DNA of 64,000 nt from Clostridiales bacterium. GTDB lineage: Bacteria; Bacillota; Clostridia; Oscillospirales; CAG-272. The position numbers and the translations under genes were made by a program. This document shows, piece by piece, positions 27,925 through 38,034 of the stretch (its first letter is position 1; every line of letters begins with the position of its first letter). Under the pieces are notes generated by a model. That model was not told where the DNA came from, did not search any database, and saw only the letters and a list, made by a program, of their open reading frames with translations. Location: contig JAAZIU010000034.1 of the NCBI GenBank assembly GCA_012800735.1, positions 1 through 64,000 on the forward strand. Reading direction: 5' to 3'.

Positions 27925-29256
27925 TCATTGAAAGTCGATATGTTGTTTATTATTAAGTCTCGACAACAAACATACCGTCTCTACATGTCCCGTCCTCGGG
28001 AACATATCGAACGGTTCTGCTTCTGTGAATCTATATGCTCCCTCAAGTGCTTTTAAGTCTCTTGCCAGCGTTTGCGGGTTACAGGAGATATATACAATCC
28101 TTTTCGGACCGATACGGGAGAGGGTTTTGCACAGCTCTGCGCCGAGACCCTTTCTCGGCGGGTCGACAACTACTGCGTCAGCGCTTGTAAGCTCTGCCTC
28201 GATGATTCTTTTGTCGGCAGCGTCGGCGCATATAAAGTTTGCTTTTATAGCATTGAGAGCGGCGTTGTTTTTTGCGTTTTCTACCGCTTTTTTGACTATT
28301 TCAATCCCGGTAAGGTCAATTCTCGGACAAAATTTAGCGCAGCTGAGACCTATTGTTCCTATCCCACAGTATAGATCAAGAAGCTTCTCTCCCGGTTTTA
28401 AATCGAGCAACTCCGTTGCTCGTCGATAAAGCTGCTCCGTCAATTTCGTGTTTACCTGATAAAACGATTCGGCGGAAATGTCGAATTTCACGCCGCAGAG
28501 AATGTCGCGGATTACCGGTTTGCCGGCGAGCAGCTCGGTTTTTCCGCCTAAAATGACATTAGTGTCGGCGGGGTTTATATTTGCCATCACCGATTTTATA
28601 TTTGGGAATATATCGATGATTTGCGAAGATATATTGACATATTTTTTGTCATTTTTTGATACGACAAAACAGACCATTACCTCGCCGGTGTTCACCCCGC
28701 GGCGAAGATAAAGGTGCCTGAGATTCGGAAAATCGGTACCATCTGATAATTCCGCTTTTATATAGTCTACTATAGCGTCGAATTCTCTGTCCTGTATGAG
28801 ACAGCGGTCGGCTTCGATAATATCATGACTTCTCTCGGCGTAGCAGCCGATTTTTCCATCGGAAACCGGATACACAACTTTATTTCGCCATCCTTCGGTT
28901 TCATTATTTGAATATACCGGACATACATCGATTTTTACACCGGCTTTCCTCATCGCCGATTCGATGAATCGGCGTTTAAGCTCTTTTTCATGCTCGTAGC
29001 TTATATGCCGAAATGAACATCCGCCGCATTCGGGAAAAGCCGAACAGTTATTCTTGACTCGATATGGCGAAGGTTTAGTAAGTTTTAAGATCTCGCCGTA
29101 ATTGAGATTCTGTCCTGCTTTGGTTATCCTGATCTCACCCTCGTCTCCGTCAACCGCGCCTGAGACAAAGACTGCCTGACCTTCTACTCGCGCCACTCCG
29201 CAGCCCATATTGGTGACATCTTCAATTATTACATTATATATGTCGTTTGTTTTCAT
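27925..29256 (-). CDS. rlmD: 23S rRNA (uracil-5-)-methyltransferase RlmD/RumA family
   Basis: TRAM domain, 'CGGCSFRHISYEHE', 'LLDLYCGIGTIGLS', 'VVDPPRKGLGAEL', 'YISCNPQTLARDL'; start MKTNDIYN preferred because the tRNA promoter overlaps the longer ORF. Confidence 0.9.
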   Translation of the reverse strand: MKTNDIYNVIIEDVTNMGCGVARVEGQAVFVSGAVDGDEGEIRITKAGQNLNYGEILKLTKPSPYRVKNNCSAFPECGGCSFRHISYEHEKELKRRFIESAMRKAGVKIDVCPVYSNNETEGWRNKVVYPVSDGKIGCYAERSHDIIEADRCLIQDREFDAIVDYIKAELSDGTDFPNLRHLYLRRGVNTGEVMVCFVVSKNDKKYVNISSQIIDIFPNIKSVMANINPADTNVILGGKTELLAGKPVIRDILCGVKFDISAESFYQVNTKLTEQLYRRATELLDLKPGEKLLDLYCGIGTIGLSCAKFCPRIDLTGIEIVKKAVENAKNNAALNAIKANFICADAADKRIIEAELTSADAVVVDPPRKGLGAELCKTLSRIGPKRIVYISCNPQTLARDLKALEGAYRFTEAEPFDMFPRTGHVETVCLLSRLNNKQHIDFQ

Positions 29257-29298
29257 TTTGTCTTTTTCGTCGTTAAGGTTAATTTTTCGCGAAATCTC

Positions 29299-29327
29299 TT
29301 TACAAAGCGCCGGTTTCATGGTATAAT
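29299..29327 (+). promoter_or_regulatory. promoter of tRNA-Arg
   Basis: TTTACA-N17-TATAAT ending 24 nt before the tRNA. Confidence 0.65.
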
Positions 29328-29351
29328 ACTATTTGCTTACTGCAACGGCTT

Positions 29352-29428
29352 CCGTTCTTAGCTCAGTTGGATAGAGTGTCAGATTCCGAATCTGAAGGCC
29401 GTGGGTTCGAGTCCCGCAGGACGGACCA
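29352..29428 (+). tRNA. tRNA-Arg(CCG), CCA encoded
   Basis: ccgttct/aggacgg acceptor, tcaga-ttCCGaa-tctga anticodon arm, gtgggTTCGAGTcccgc T-arm, ends CCA. Confidence 0.95.
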
Positions 29429-29536
29429 GACAGGAACCAGAGTTATTATACATTTGTATTTAAGCTTTGGTTCTTTTTCTTTTTTTGATATATTTCTTGA
29501 TTTCAATCGGATTTTTAAAAACAAAGAGGTAACAGT

Positions 29537-30061
29537 GTGGTTTATCACAGAGATGAGGAGATATTAATACGTAATATGGTAAAAAGTGATGCTCAAATTA
29601 TCACCGATGAGGAAATAGCTCAGGGATGGCATCAGAATGTTGAAAAATATGAAACAAGATTTATTGAACAAACACAGGGAAAAGTTATTGCATTAGTTGC
29701 CGAATATAAAGGGAATATAGCAGGATACATTAATATATATCCGGATTCAAAATGGGGTTCTTTTGCAAATCAGGGATATCCGGAAATCGTTGATTTCGGT
29801 GTTTTTGTAAAATACCGAAATAACGGGATAGGCAGCAAACTGATGGACATTGCGGAAGAAATAGCTGCTGAATATGCCGACATGGTTTATCTCGGGGTGG
29901 GATTGCACAGCGGATACGGAAGCGCTCAGCGAATGTATGTGAAACGCGGGTATATTCCCGACGGAACCGGGGTTTGGTACGGCGATTATGTTTGCCCGCA
30001 ATATGCCGATTGCTGCAATGACGATGAATTGGTTTTATATTTATCTAAGGATCTGAACTGA
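29537..30061 (+). CDS. GNAT N-acetyltransferase
   Basis: 'IVDFGVFVKYRNNGIGSKLMDIAEEIAAEYADMVYLGVGLHSGYGSAQRMYVKRGYIPDGTGVWY'; probable GTG start. Confidence 0.85.
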   Translation: MVYHRDEEILIRNMVKSDAQIITDEEIAQGWHQNVEKYETRFIEQTQGKVIALVAEYKGNIAGYINIYPDSKWGSFANQGYPEIVDFGVFVKYRNNGIGSKLMDIAEEIAAEYADMVYLGVGLHSGYGSAQRMYVKRGYIPDGTGVWYGDYVCPQYADCCNDDELVLYLSKDLN

Positions 30062-30088
30062 CAATTTAAATTCTCTTTATGTTGTCAA

Positions 30089-30114
30089 AACGCCGCTTTA
30101 TAGCGGCGTTTCAG
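30089..30114. terminator. terminator
   Basis: aacgccgct-ttat-agcggcgtt. Confidence 0.65.
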
Positions 30115-30116
30115 TT

Positions 30117-31991
30117 TTATTCCGTTAATATCATACCGCTCATCGGCGCGAGAACAAAGCTCCGTTTCTTTATCTCAAGTGATTCGGAAAGGGCGTTGAT
30201 TTTTGGTTCTTTAAAAACTAAATGCCTTTTGGTGTCTCCGATATTTACCGCGATTACGGTGCTGTTTCTGGAATAGATAAGCATTTCCGAGTCGTAGTGA
30301 ATTATATCGAAATCACCGTCCTTGAAATCTTCAATGCTTTCTCTCACCGCGTTTATCCTGCGGAAGAAACTAAGCAGGTCGTTATCAATATTTGACCACT
30401 TCATCGGAAGTCGACAAAACGGATCCCTCCATCCTTCCATACCGATTTCATCGCCGTAATAGATGCAAGGGACGCCATACATTGTTGCGCAGATAAGCCA
30501 AGCGAGTTTAAGACGCTCTCGCGCCGACTCACGTTCCTGTTTAGTAAGCGCTGTCGTGGCAAGTTCTTTCATCGGAAGCGAGCCTTTTGTCTCTTTTGCA
30601 CCGCTCAGGACATTAAGGATACGCACGGTGTCATGTGTACCGAGCAAATTCATCAGCCTGTCGCAGATCGCTTTGGGATAATTCTTATATATTGAAAGAG
30701 TCGTTCGAACAAATCCCACGACATCGCGGCGAAGCAGAAGCTCAATTATTGCCGTGCGAAGCGGATAGTTCATAACCGAATCAAGCTCTCCGCCCTGAAG
30801 GTATTTTTTTCGCACGCCATATGCTATCTTGTTCGATGCGTCCTCCCAGACTTCGCCTAATATCAGGCAGTCGGGATTTTCGGCTTTTGCCGCCGAATGG
30901 ATTGCTTTTATAAATTTATCGGAAAGCTCATCCGCGACATCGAGACGCCAACCTGCGATTCCCATCGAGGTATATTTTTTTATAATACCGTCTTTACCGG
31001 CAATATAATCAAAATACCCGGAATTTTCATTTATTGAAGGAAGCAGTTTAACTCCCCACCAGCATTCATACTCATCAGGCCACTTTTTGAAATTATACCA
31101 GGTGTAATAGGGAGAATCTTTGGAATTATACGCGCCGATAGAGTTATAATGCTTTTTTGCGTTGAAATATCTGCTGTATTGTCCGGTATGATTGAAAACA
31201 CCGTCAAGGATTATGCCGATTCCAAGTTCTCCGGCTTTATCGATAAGCACTTTTAGAGCTTCGTTGCCGCCGAACATCGAGTCGACTTCTTCATAGTCAC
31301 CTGTGTCGTATTTATGATTTGTGTGAGCGTCGAATATCGGATTGAGATATATAGTTGTTATCCCGAGTGATTTCAGATAATCGAGCTTCTCTGTTATTCC
31401 CCATAAAGTACCGCCGAAGAAGTCGTTGTTGTCGACCGGGTCGCCGGGTTTTTCAGGATGTTTTGGTATTCCGTTGTCCCAGTCATTATTTATTACGGTA
31501 TATTTCTTCTTTTTTACAGGGTGGTTTTGAGATTTTGAAAAGCGGTCGGGAAAAATCTGATACATTACACCGCCCGCGGGCGATGTCGGCATTTTATTCG
31601 GATCATAAATAAGAAGCTGCTCCGGAGAATCGGTAATTTTATTTCCGCCGGCCGAAATTTCAATCCTACAGAAAGCAGGCTCAGCGAAGCTGAGCTCTGC
31701 TTTATATATTTCATTTTTCCCGATGATCCCAAAGAAATTAGTTTTAACCAGACGACTTTCTTTGGAGTCTTCAAAATAAATTTTGACACAAGGAGAAGCG
31801 ACTGCAGCGTATGAACGATCAATCGTAATAAGCATCCGCAACTCTAAGCCGGCCGGAACTGAATGACGATACCGAACTGTTTCATTCTCGGATGAATATA
31901 GAGTGTCGGCAGGTTCGAAAAACAGACGGCATATCGACTGTTTTTGGGATTTTACGAACTTTGGCGGGCGGCTCTTTATATTATTGTACAT
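30117..31991 (-). CDS. GH13 alpha-amylase/neopullulanase-family glycosidase
   Basis: 'GIILDGVFNHTG', 'GWRLDVADEL', 'ILGEVWEDA', 'LLGTHDTVRIL'. Confidence 0.9.
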   Translation of the reverse strand: MYNNIKSRPPKFVKSQKQSICRLFFEPADTLYSSENETVRYRHSVPAGLELRMLITIDRSYAAVASPCVKIYFEDSKESRLVKTNFFGIIGKNEIYKAELSFAEPAFCRIEISAGGNKITDSPEQLLIYDPNKMPTSPAGGVMYQIFPDRFSKSQNHPVKKKKYTVINNDWDNGIPKHPEKPGDPVDNNDFFGGTLWGITEKLDYLKSLGITTIYLNPIFDAHTNHKYDTGDYEEVDSMFGGNEALKVLIDKAGELGIGIILDGVFNHTGQYSRYFNAKKHYNSIGAYNSKDSPYYTWYNFKKWPDEYECWWGVKLLPSINENSGYFDYIAGKDGIIKKYTSMGIAGWRLDVADELSDKFIKAIHSAAKAENPDCLILGEVWEDASNKIAYGVRKKYLQGGELDSVMNYPLRTAIIELLLRRDVVGFVRTTLSIYKNYPKAICDRLMNLLGTHDTVRILNVLSGAKETKGSLPMKELATTALTKQERESARERLKLAWLICATMYGVPCIYYGDEIGMEGWRDPFCRLPMKWSNIDNDLLSFFRRINAVRESIEDFKDGDFDIIHYDSEMLIYSRNSTVIAVNIGDTKRHLVFKEPKINALSESLEIKKRSFVLAPMSGMILTE

Positions 31992-32002
31992 TAATCAGAA
32001 AG

Positions 32003-34450
32003 TCAATCTGTTTTAATCGGCTTGATATGCCAAATCTTCTCTGCGTATTCGGTTATACTCCTGTCTGAACTGAAAAATCCGGCGCTGGCCGTATTCATAA
32101 GTGACATGCGGTTCCACTTTTTGCGATCGAGATAGTCGGAGTCAAGCTCTTTATGAGCTGTCATATACGATTCAAAGTCGGCAAGACACATAAAGGGGTC
32201 TGCGACGCCTCCGTTACCGGAGATAAGATACTGGGTTATATTTTCAAACCTGATACCGTTAAAGCCGGCGCTCATTCGATCGATTGCGGCTTTCAAAAGC
32301 GGTATCTGATGATAGTAGCTTGCAGCCCGGTATCCGCGCTTCCAAAGATCCTCAACCTCATTGGTATCAAGACCGAATATTTTGATGTTTTCATCTCCGA
32401 GGCGCTCATACATTTCAACATTTGCGCCGTCAAGAGTTCCTATCGTTACCGCTCCGTTGAACATGAATTTCATATTTCCGGTGCCGCTTGCTTCCTTACC
32501 GGCAAGTGAAATCTGTTCGTCGATATCCGTTGCCGGGATTAGCGGCTCGGCAAGCGAAACGTTATAGTCTTCCAAATAGACGACTCTAAGCTTCTTTCTT
32601 ATGTCGGGATCGGCATCGATTTCTGCTTTCAGATTCCAGATAAGTCGTATGATTTCCTTTGCCATATCATATCCGGGAGCCGCCTTAGCGCCGAATATAA
32701 AAGTGGTGGGATAAAATTCAAAGTTCGGATTTGTTTTAAGAGAATCATAGATGGAAATGATCCTTAATGCGTTCAAAAGCTGACGCTTATATTCATGCAT
32801 CCGCTTGACTTGAACATTGAAGATCGATTCAGGATCTATTATAATATCCGACTTCTTTTTTATGTATTCTGCGAAATACCGTTTATTTTCCGCCTTAATC
32901 TTTCCGATTTCAGAAAGTATTCTTGCATTGTCTTTATATTTTGCAAGCTCAATGAGACGCTCCGGCTCTTTTCTGTATTCAACACCTATCGTATCGTCAA
33001 GGAACTTTGAAAGTTTCGGGTTGGAGTATAAAAGCCAGCGTCTATGTGTAACTCCGTTTGTGATATTGATGAATTTATTCGGTGATTTCCTATAATAATC
33101 GCGGAAAATGGTTTTCTTTAATATATCTGAATGCAGAGCAGAAACACCGTTGACGCGGGAAGCGCCGATGACCGACAGATTTGCCATGCGGATGTTGTTG
33201 TTCGCAATTACCGCCATTCTTGATATCCTGTCCCAGTCGCCGGGATAGAGGGTCCAGAGGTCGGCGCAGTATCTGCGGTTTATCTCACAAACGATATCGT
33301 ATATTCTCGGCAGCTTGAGCCGGAAAAGAGCTTCGTTCCACTGTTCGAGAGCTTCGGGCATAACCGTGTGGTTGGTATATGAGAAGGTATTAAGACATAC
33401 ATCCCACGCATTATCCCATGAATAGGAGTACTGATCCATCAGGAGCCGCATAAGCTCAGGTATACAGAGCGCGGGGTGAGTGTCGTTCAGATGAATTGCG
33501 ACTTTGTCGGTGAAATTAATAAGAGTACCGAACCTTGACATATGGTCATTGATAATGCACTGAAGTGAAGCTGAAACGAGGAAATATTGTTGAGTCAGAC
33601 GCAGCAGTTTGCCCTCGGTGTGATTATCGGAGGGATAAAGAACCTTTGATATAATTTCTGCGTTTGTTGAGTTCTGCATCGCCTGAACATACTGCCCCTG
33701 TGAAAAGAGTTTCATGTTGAAGTCCGGAGGATTCTTAGCTTTCCATAGACGCAAAACATTTACAGCTTCGCTGCCGCCGCCGGATATCATCATGTCATAT
33801 GGGACCGCGAGGACTTCCTCGGCGTCTTCCAATGTAACATCAAGTTTGCCGTCGATCCAGGTTTGTTTGAGATTGCCGCCGAATTTTACAGTACAGGCTT
33901 TGTCAGACCTTGGAACTAACCAAACGTCTCCTTCAGGCATCCAGATATCCGGAAGTTCGACCTGAACGCCGTCGACTATTTTCTGTTTAAAGAGACCGTA
34001 TTCGTATAAGAGACAATAGCCGTATGCCGGATAGTTAAGTGTAGTCAGAGAATCTAAATAACAAGCGGCAAGACGACCGAGACCGCCGTTTCCGAGACCG
34101 GGATCGGGTTCAGCTTCGTACAGGTCATCAAGCTCCATACCAAGCTCCTTAACGGCTGCGCGATAGAGAGGCTCAATTCCCAAGTTCATCAGATTATTGC
34201 GAAGCTGACGCCCGAGCAAAAACTCCATGCACATATAATATATGCGCTTCGGGCTTTGTTTTTTGAGTTTTAAGTGGAATGCCCCTCTTTTAGCAGTCAA
34301 AAGATCCTTCACAGTAAGGCAGAGAGCTTTGTAAAATTTGCTTTTAGAAGCTTCCTGCGGTGTTACTCCGAAGTACCTGTTCAGCTTGACAGTTATCAAT
34401 TCCTTGACTTTGTCGACGTTTAATAATTCAGGGGTGATGTATGTTTCCAT
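32003..34450 (-). CDS. glgP: glycogen/alpha-glucan phosphorylase
   Basis: 'CMEFLLGRQLRNNLMNLG', 'EASGTGNMKFMFNGAVTIGTLDGANVE' PLP motif. Confidence 0.95.
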   Translation of the reverse strand: METYITPELLNVDKVKELITVKLNRYFGVTPQEASKSKFYKALCLTVKDLLTAKRGAFHLKLKKQSPKRIYYMCMEFLLGRQLRNNLMNLGIEPLYRAAVKELGMELDDLYEAEPDPGLGNGGLGRLAACYLDSLTTLNYPAYGYCLLYEYGLFKQKIVDGVQVELPDIWMPEGDVWLVPRSDKACTVKFGGNLKQTWIDGKLDVTLEDAEEVLAVPYDMMISGGGSEAVNVLRLWKAKNPPDFNMKLFSQGQYVQAMQNSTNAEIISKVLYPSDNHTEGKLLRLTQQYFLVSASLQCIINDHMSRFGTLINFTDKVAIHLNDTHPALCIPELMRLLMDQYSYSWDNAWDVCLNTFSYTNHTVMPEALEQWNEALFRLKLPRIYDIVCEINRRYCADLWTLYPGDWDRISRMAVIANNNIRMANLSVIGASRVNGVSALHSDILKKTIFRDYYRKSPNKFINITNGVTHRRWLLYSNPKLSKFLDDTIGVEYRKEPERLIELAKYKDNARILSEIGKIKAENKRYFAEYIKKKSDIIIDPESIFNVQVKRMHEYKRQLLNALRIISIYDSLKTNPNFEFYPTTFIFGAKAAPGYDMAKEIIRLIWNLKAEIDADPDIRKKLRVVYLEDYNVSLAEPLIPATDIDEQISLAGKEASGTGNMKFMFNGAVTIGTLDGANVEMYERLGDENIKIFGLDTNEVEDLWKRGYRAASYYHQIPLLKAAIDRMSAGFNGIRFENITQYLISGNGGVADPFMCLADFESYMTAHKELDSDYLDRKKWNRMSLMNTASAGFFSSDRSITEYAEKIWHIKPIKTD

Positions 34451-34581
34451 TTGTTTGTTTATTCTTTCTTTTTTTATTCTTCTTTTATTTTGGTATCATT
34501 TGGTTCTGATAAAATTGCGTAATATGAATATTACAGTTTAAAACCGTAACAGCTATATCGCAAAAATATCAAAAAGAGCTG

Positions 34582-35298
34582 CTATATTTCTATTATCATA
34601 ATACTTTCCACACCATACTCAGCGCTTTGGATTATTTCTCCATTGCAGAAGTAAAAAGTGCCTCCTACGCCATTTGGCTCCGTTTCGGGAGAAAGCGAGT
34701 CAATCATCATTGTTCTTTCGGCAGAAAGCAATGCTTGTTTTGCATACGCTTCTTTTTCAACTTGCTCCCATTCTTCAAGCTTAAAATTTACAAATATCGG
34801 CCATATCAACAGACCGTCGGTTTTGAATCTTTCTTGACAGTCCCACATATCCCCGCAAATGGCAATCATTATAGGATAACCTTTATAGTTAAATTCTACT
34901 ACGGTATTGCCTTCTTTATAATGATCATCTGTCCGCCAAAAGACTTTCCATCCATGAGATATTCTTCGATAATTATGCGTTAGTTGTCCGTTCGTTATAA
35001 CGGCACAAGACGAATAAATACTTTCATCTTCTCGCTCAATATATCCAAAGATCAAGTCGACTCCGTACTTGAGTGACAGGCGGCAGACAGAATTCATGAT
35101 TTCGGAACTTTGCGTTACGGCAATATGTTTGTCTGTTTCGAAATCCCAGCAAAGCGAATCAAACCCCTGTAAAAAAGCTTCACCAAAGCAAAGAATATCT
35201 GCTTTGCCTGATGCTTCCCTCAGTCCTCGCTTTATTTGTCCAATATTAAAATCAATATTTTTATTTCTGAATTCATAGGTGGCTAACCCTATTCGCAT
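34582..35298 (-). CDS. carbon-nitrogen hydrolase (nitrilase) family protein
   Basis: 'CFGEAFLQGFDSL' (Glu), 'MIAICGDMWDCQER' (Cys); expected Lys motif atypical. Confidence 0.75.
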   Translation of the reverse strand: MRIGLATYEFRNKNIDFNIGQIKRGLREASGKADILCFGEAFLQGFDSLCWDFETDKHIAVTQSSEIMNSVCRLSLKYGVDLIFGYIEREDESIYSSCAVITNGQLTHNYRRISHGWKVFWRTDDHYKEGNTVVEFNYKGYPIMIAICGDMWDCQERFKTDGLLIWPIFVNFKLEEWEQVEKEAYAKQALLSAERTMMIDSLSPETEPNGVGGTFYFCNGEIIQSAEYGVESIMIIEI

Positions 35299-35370
35299 CT
35301 ATCGAACCTCGGTTTGGTGTCGGATGTATAATTAGAAAATGTTTGGGCAGAATCCTCGATGTATGTATTT

Positions 35371-36801
35371 TTATTTCACAGTCTCGTTATAAAGCTCGAT
35401 ATACTTCTGAGCCGAGACATTCCATGAGAAGTCAACGGTCATAATTTTCTTTTGAAGTTCGACAAATTCGTCATGGTTTTCGTAATAAAGCTTCAGAGCC
35501 TGTTTCATAACATAAAGCATATCATATGCGTTATAAGAGGCGAAGGTGAAACCATTGCCTTCTTTGGTTGAGCTTATATACGGCTTTATCGAATCGTAAA
35601 GTCCGCCGGTTTCGCGAACGATCGGGATTGTTCCGAATCTTGAAGCTATCATCTGTGACAAACCGCACGGCTCAGATTTAGAAGGCATAAGGAACAAATC
35701 CGAAGCTGCGTAAATACGGTTAGCCAATTCTTTATTATAATCGATGATACAGCGGCACTTTGTCGGGAAAAGTTCAGACATTCTCGTAAAGAAGCGCTCA
35801 TATTGTATTTCTCCTCTGCCCAAAACGACGAACTGAACATCATTTTCCGAGAGAAAGCCCTCGAGTACTGCCGTCACAAGGTCGAAGCCTTTATGAGAAG
35901 CCAACCTTGATATCATAGAAAACATCGGAACATTATCGCGCACCGGCAGAGAAAGTGACTGCTGTAAATCTTTTTTATTCTCGGACTTGCCGGACATATC
36001 GGCTGCTGTGTAGTTAGCTTTTAAAACCGGGTCAAATTCGGGGTTGTAATAATCTATGTTTATGCCGTTCAAAATACCGCTGAGCTTGTCTTGGTACATA
36101 TTCAATATATAGTTAAGACCGCTTGCGTATTCTTCTGTCAAAATCTGTTTGGCATAATTCGGGGAAACGGTTGTCAGCCTGTCGCAGCAGACAATAGCGC
36201 CTTTGGTGAGGTTTACGCTGCCTTTGTATTCGACTATCGAAGCCTGGCTCGGCGCCAGTGAAAACACATCGTCCAGAACGTTAAAATCATAGATTCCCTG
36301 GTATTCAATATTATGGATTGTATGAATTGACTTTATCGCGCGATAATTTCCGACATGATTATAACACTGTTTCAAATATATCGGGACAAGAGATGTCTGC
36401 CAGTCGTTTGTGTGAATTATATCGGGGATAAAATCAATATACGGTAGAATGTCGAGAATGGATTTCGAGAAGAAGGCAAAGCGTTCTCCGTCATCATAAT
36501 TACCGTAAAGAGAGAGGCGCTTAAAGTAATACTCGTTGTCAAGGAAATAGAAGGTTACTCCGTTGTATTCATAACTGAATATACCGCAGTATTGGTTTCT
36601 CCAGGAAAGTTTTATTCTGACCGCGCATATGAACTTCATTTCATCGCGCCATTTTTGGTCGATGGCGCTATACAGCGGTATCACAACTCTTACATCATTC
36701 CCTTGTCTTGCAAGCGCGGCAGGAAGCGAGCCGATGACATCAGCAAGCCCTCCGGTTGAGACAAAAGGCAGAGCTTCCGAAGCCGCAAATAATATTTTCA
36801 T
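35371..36801 (-). CDS. glgA: glycogen synthase
   Basis: 'MKILFAASEALPFVSTGGLADVIGSLP', 'HTNDWQTSL', 'PSKSEPCGLSQMIA'. Confidence 0.95.
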   Translation of the reverse strand: MKILFAASEALPFVSTGGLADVIGSLPAALARQGNDVRVVIPLYSAIDQKWRDEMKFICAVRIKLSWRNQYCGIFSYEYNGVTFYFLDNEYYFKRLSLYGNYDDGERFAFFSKSILDILPYIDFIPDIIHTNDWQTSLVPIYLKQCYNHVGNYRAIKSIHTIHNIEYQGIYDFNVLDDVFSLAPSQASIVEYKGSVNLTKGAIVCCDRLTTVSPNYAKQILTEEYASGLNYILNMYQDKLSGILNGINIDYYNPEFDPVLKANYTAADMSGKSENKKDLQQSLSLPVRDNVPMFSMISRLASHKGFDLVTAVLEGFLSENDVQFVVLGRGEIQYERFFTRMSELFPTKCRCIIDYNKELANRIYAASDLFLMPSKSEPCGLSQMIASRFGTIPIVRETGGLYDSIKPYISSTKEGNGFTFASYNAYDMLYVMKQALKLYYENHDEFVELQKKIMTVDFSWNVSAQKYIELYNETVK

Positions 36802-36860
36802 TTATATGTTACCTCACATTATAAGAATGGGGTTTAAAAGTGACAGATAATAAGGAAAAG

Positions 36861-37994
36861 TTAAATCATTCTGCCTTTAGATATATAATACGGCAGCGAC
36901 TCATTCCCGCTTAATACGCTTCTGTCGCGGATGGTTGTGTTCTTGTCGGAAACGACGCAGTTAAGAGAGACATGCTCTCCTATCTGAGCTCCCTGGAAAA
37001 GTATAGAATTCTTGATACAAGCGTTTCTGCCTATTTTAACTCCACGGAATAGTATCGAATTTTCAACCTTCCCTTCGATTATACAACCGTCGGCTATGAG
37101 GGAGTTTGAAACCTTGCAATTATCACCGTATACGGTAGGCGGTGAATTCCTTACTTTCGTGAGTACCGGACGATTACGGATGCCGAATACCGCATTGCGA
37201 TTTTCTTCATTCGAGATAAGATCCATACTCGTTCTGAAATAATCTTCAAAGTTTAAAATATCCGCGTAGTATCCGTCCCAGCGGAAAAGCTTGATGTTTT
37301 TTGAGGTAAGATTACGGCTTATAATATCACGGTAAAAAGAGGTGAAATTATGAGATATGGCGTCATGAATCAGCGTGACAAGGAGTTTTTTTGATATAAC
37401 TATTACATTAAGGCTTACATCCTTATAACCAGTTATATCATTTGGCTTAACATGAATATCTGTTATTTTTCCGTCGGAATTTGAATCAAAAATAACATGA
37501 TTTCTTGATTCCTGAGTAGTGAGATGAACCTTTTTTGTAACGATTGTAATATCGGCGCCTGAACTTTCATGCTCGGAAAGAAGCTCGCCGAAGTCAAAAT
37601 TCGCTACGCAGTCGCATTGACACATAAGAATTAGATCGTCCTGAATGCGTTCAATATTGAATATGTTATACTTTAGCGCTTCAAGGCGCGTGTTGTAGTA
37701 TGTAGCAGGCGTTTCGGCATATGCTGAAACATTGGGTGGCAGAATCTGTATCCCTCCGCTTCGGCGGGCAAGATCCCAGTTTTTACCGGAACCGATATGA
37801 TCCATCAGCGAGTAGTAATTGTAATGCGCTAAAATTCCGATACTGCTTATATCGGCGTTTACCATATTTGACAGCGCAAAATCGATAAATCTGTAACGGC
37901 AGAGAAAAGGTACCGATCCCATACTTCTCTGACGGGTAAGTTCGGGTAGATTTGAGTCATGAAGATTGGCGAAAATAATACCGGCGGTCGACAT
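36861..37994 (-). CDS. glgD: glucose-1-phosphate adenylyltransferase subunit GlgD
   Basis: GlgC-like with 'MSTAGIIFANLHDSNLPELTRQRSMGSVPFLCRYRFIDFALSNM', hexapeptide repeats. Confidence 0.93.
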   Translation of the reverse strand: MSTAGIIFANLHDSNLPELTRQRSMGSVPFLCRYRFIDFALSNMVNADISSIGILAHYNYYSLMDHIGSGKNWDLARRSGGIQILPPNVSAYAETPATYYNTRLEALKYNIFNIERIQDDLILMCQCDCVANFDFGELLSEHESSGADITIVTKKVHLTTQESRNHVIFDSNSDGKITDIHVKPNDITGYKDVSLNVIVISKKLLVTLIHDAISHNFTSFYRDIISRNLTSKNIKLFRWDGYYADILNFEDYFRTSMDLISNEENRNAVFGIRNRPVLTKVRNSPPTVYGDNCKVSNSLIADGCIIEGKVENSILFRGVKIGRNACIKNSILFQGAQIGEHVSLNCVVSDKNTTIRDRSVLSGNESLPYYISKGRMI

Positions 37995-38034
37995 GATATC
38001 ATTCCTTTCTTTATCAGAATCAGAGACGGCTTCT

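Noticed and set aside
28025-28711. Several plus ORFs antisense to rlmD
   Set aside because: Shadow ORFs, no domains
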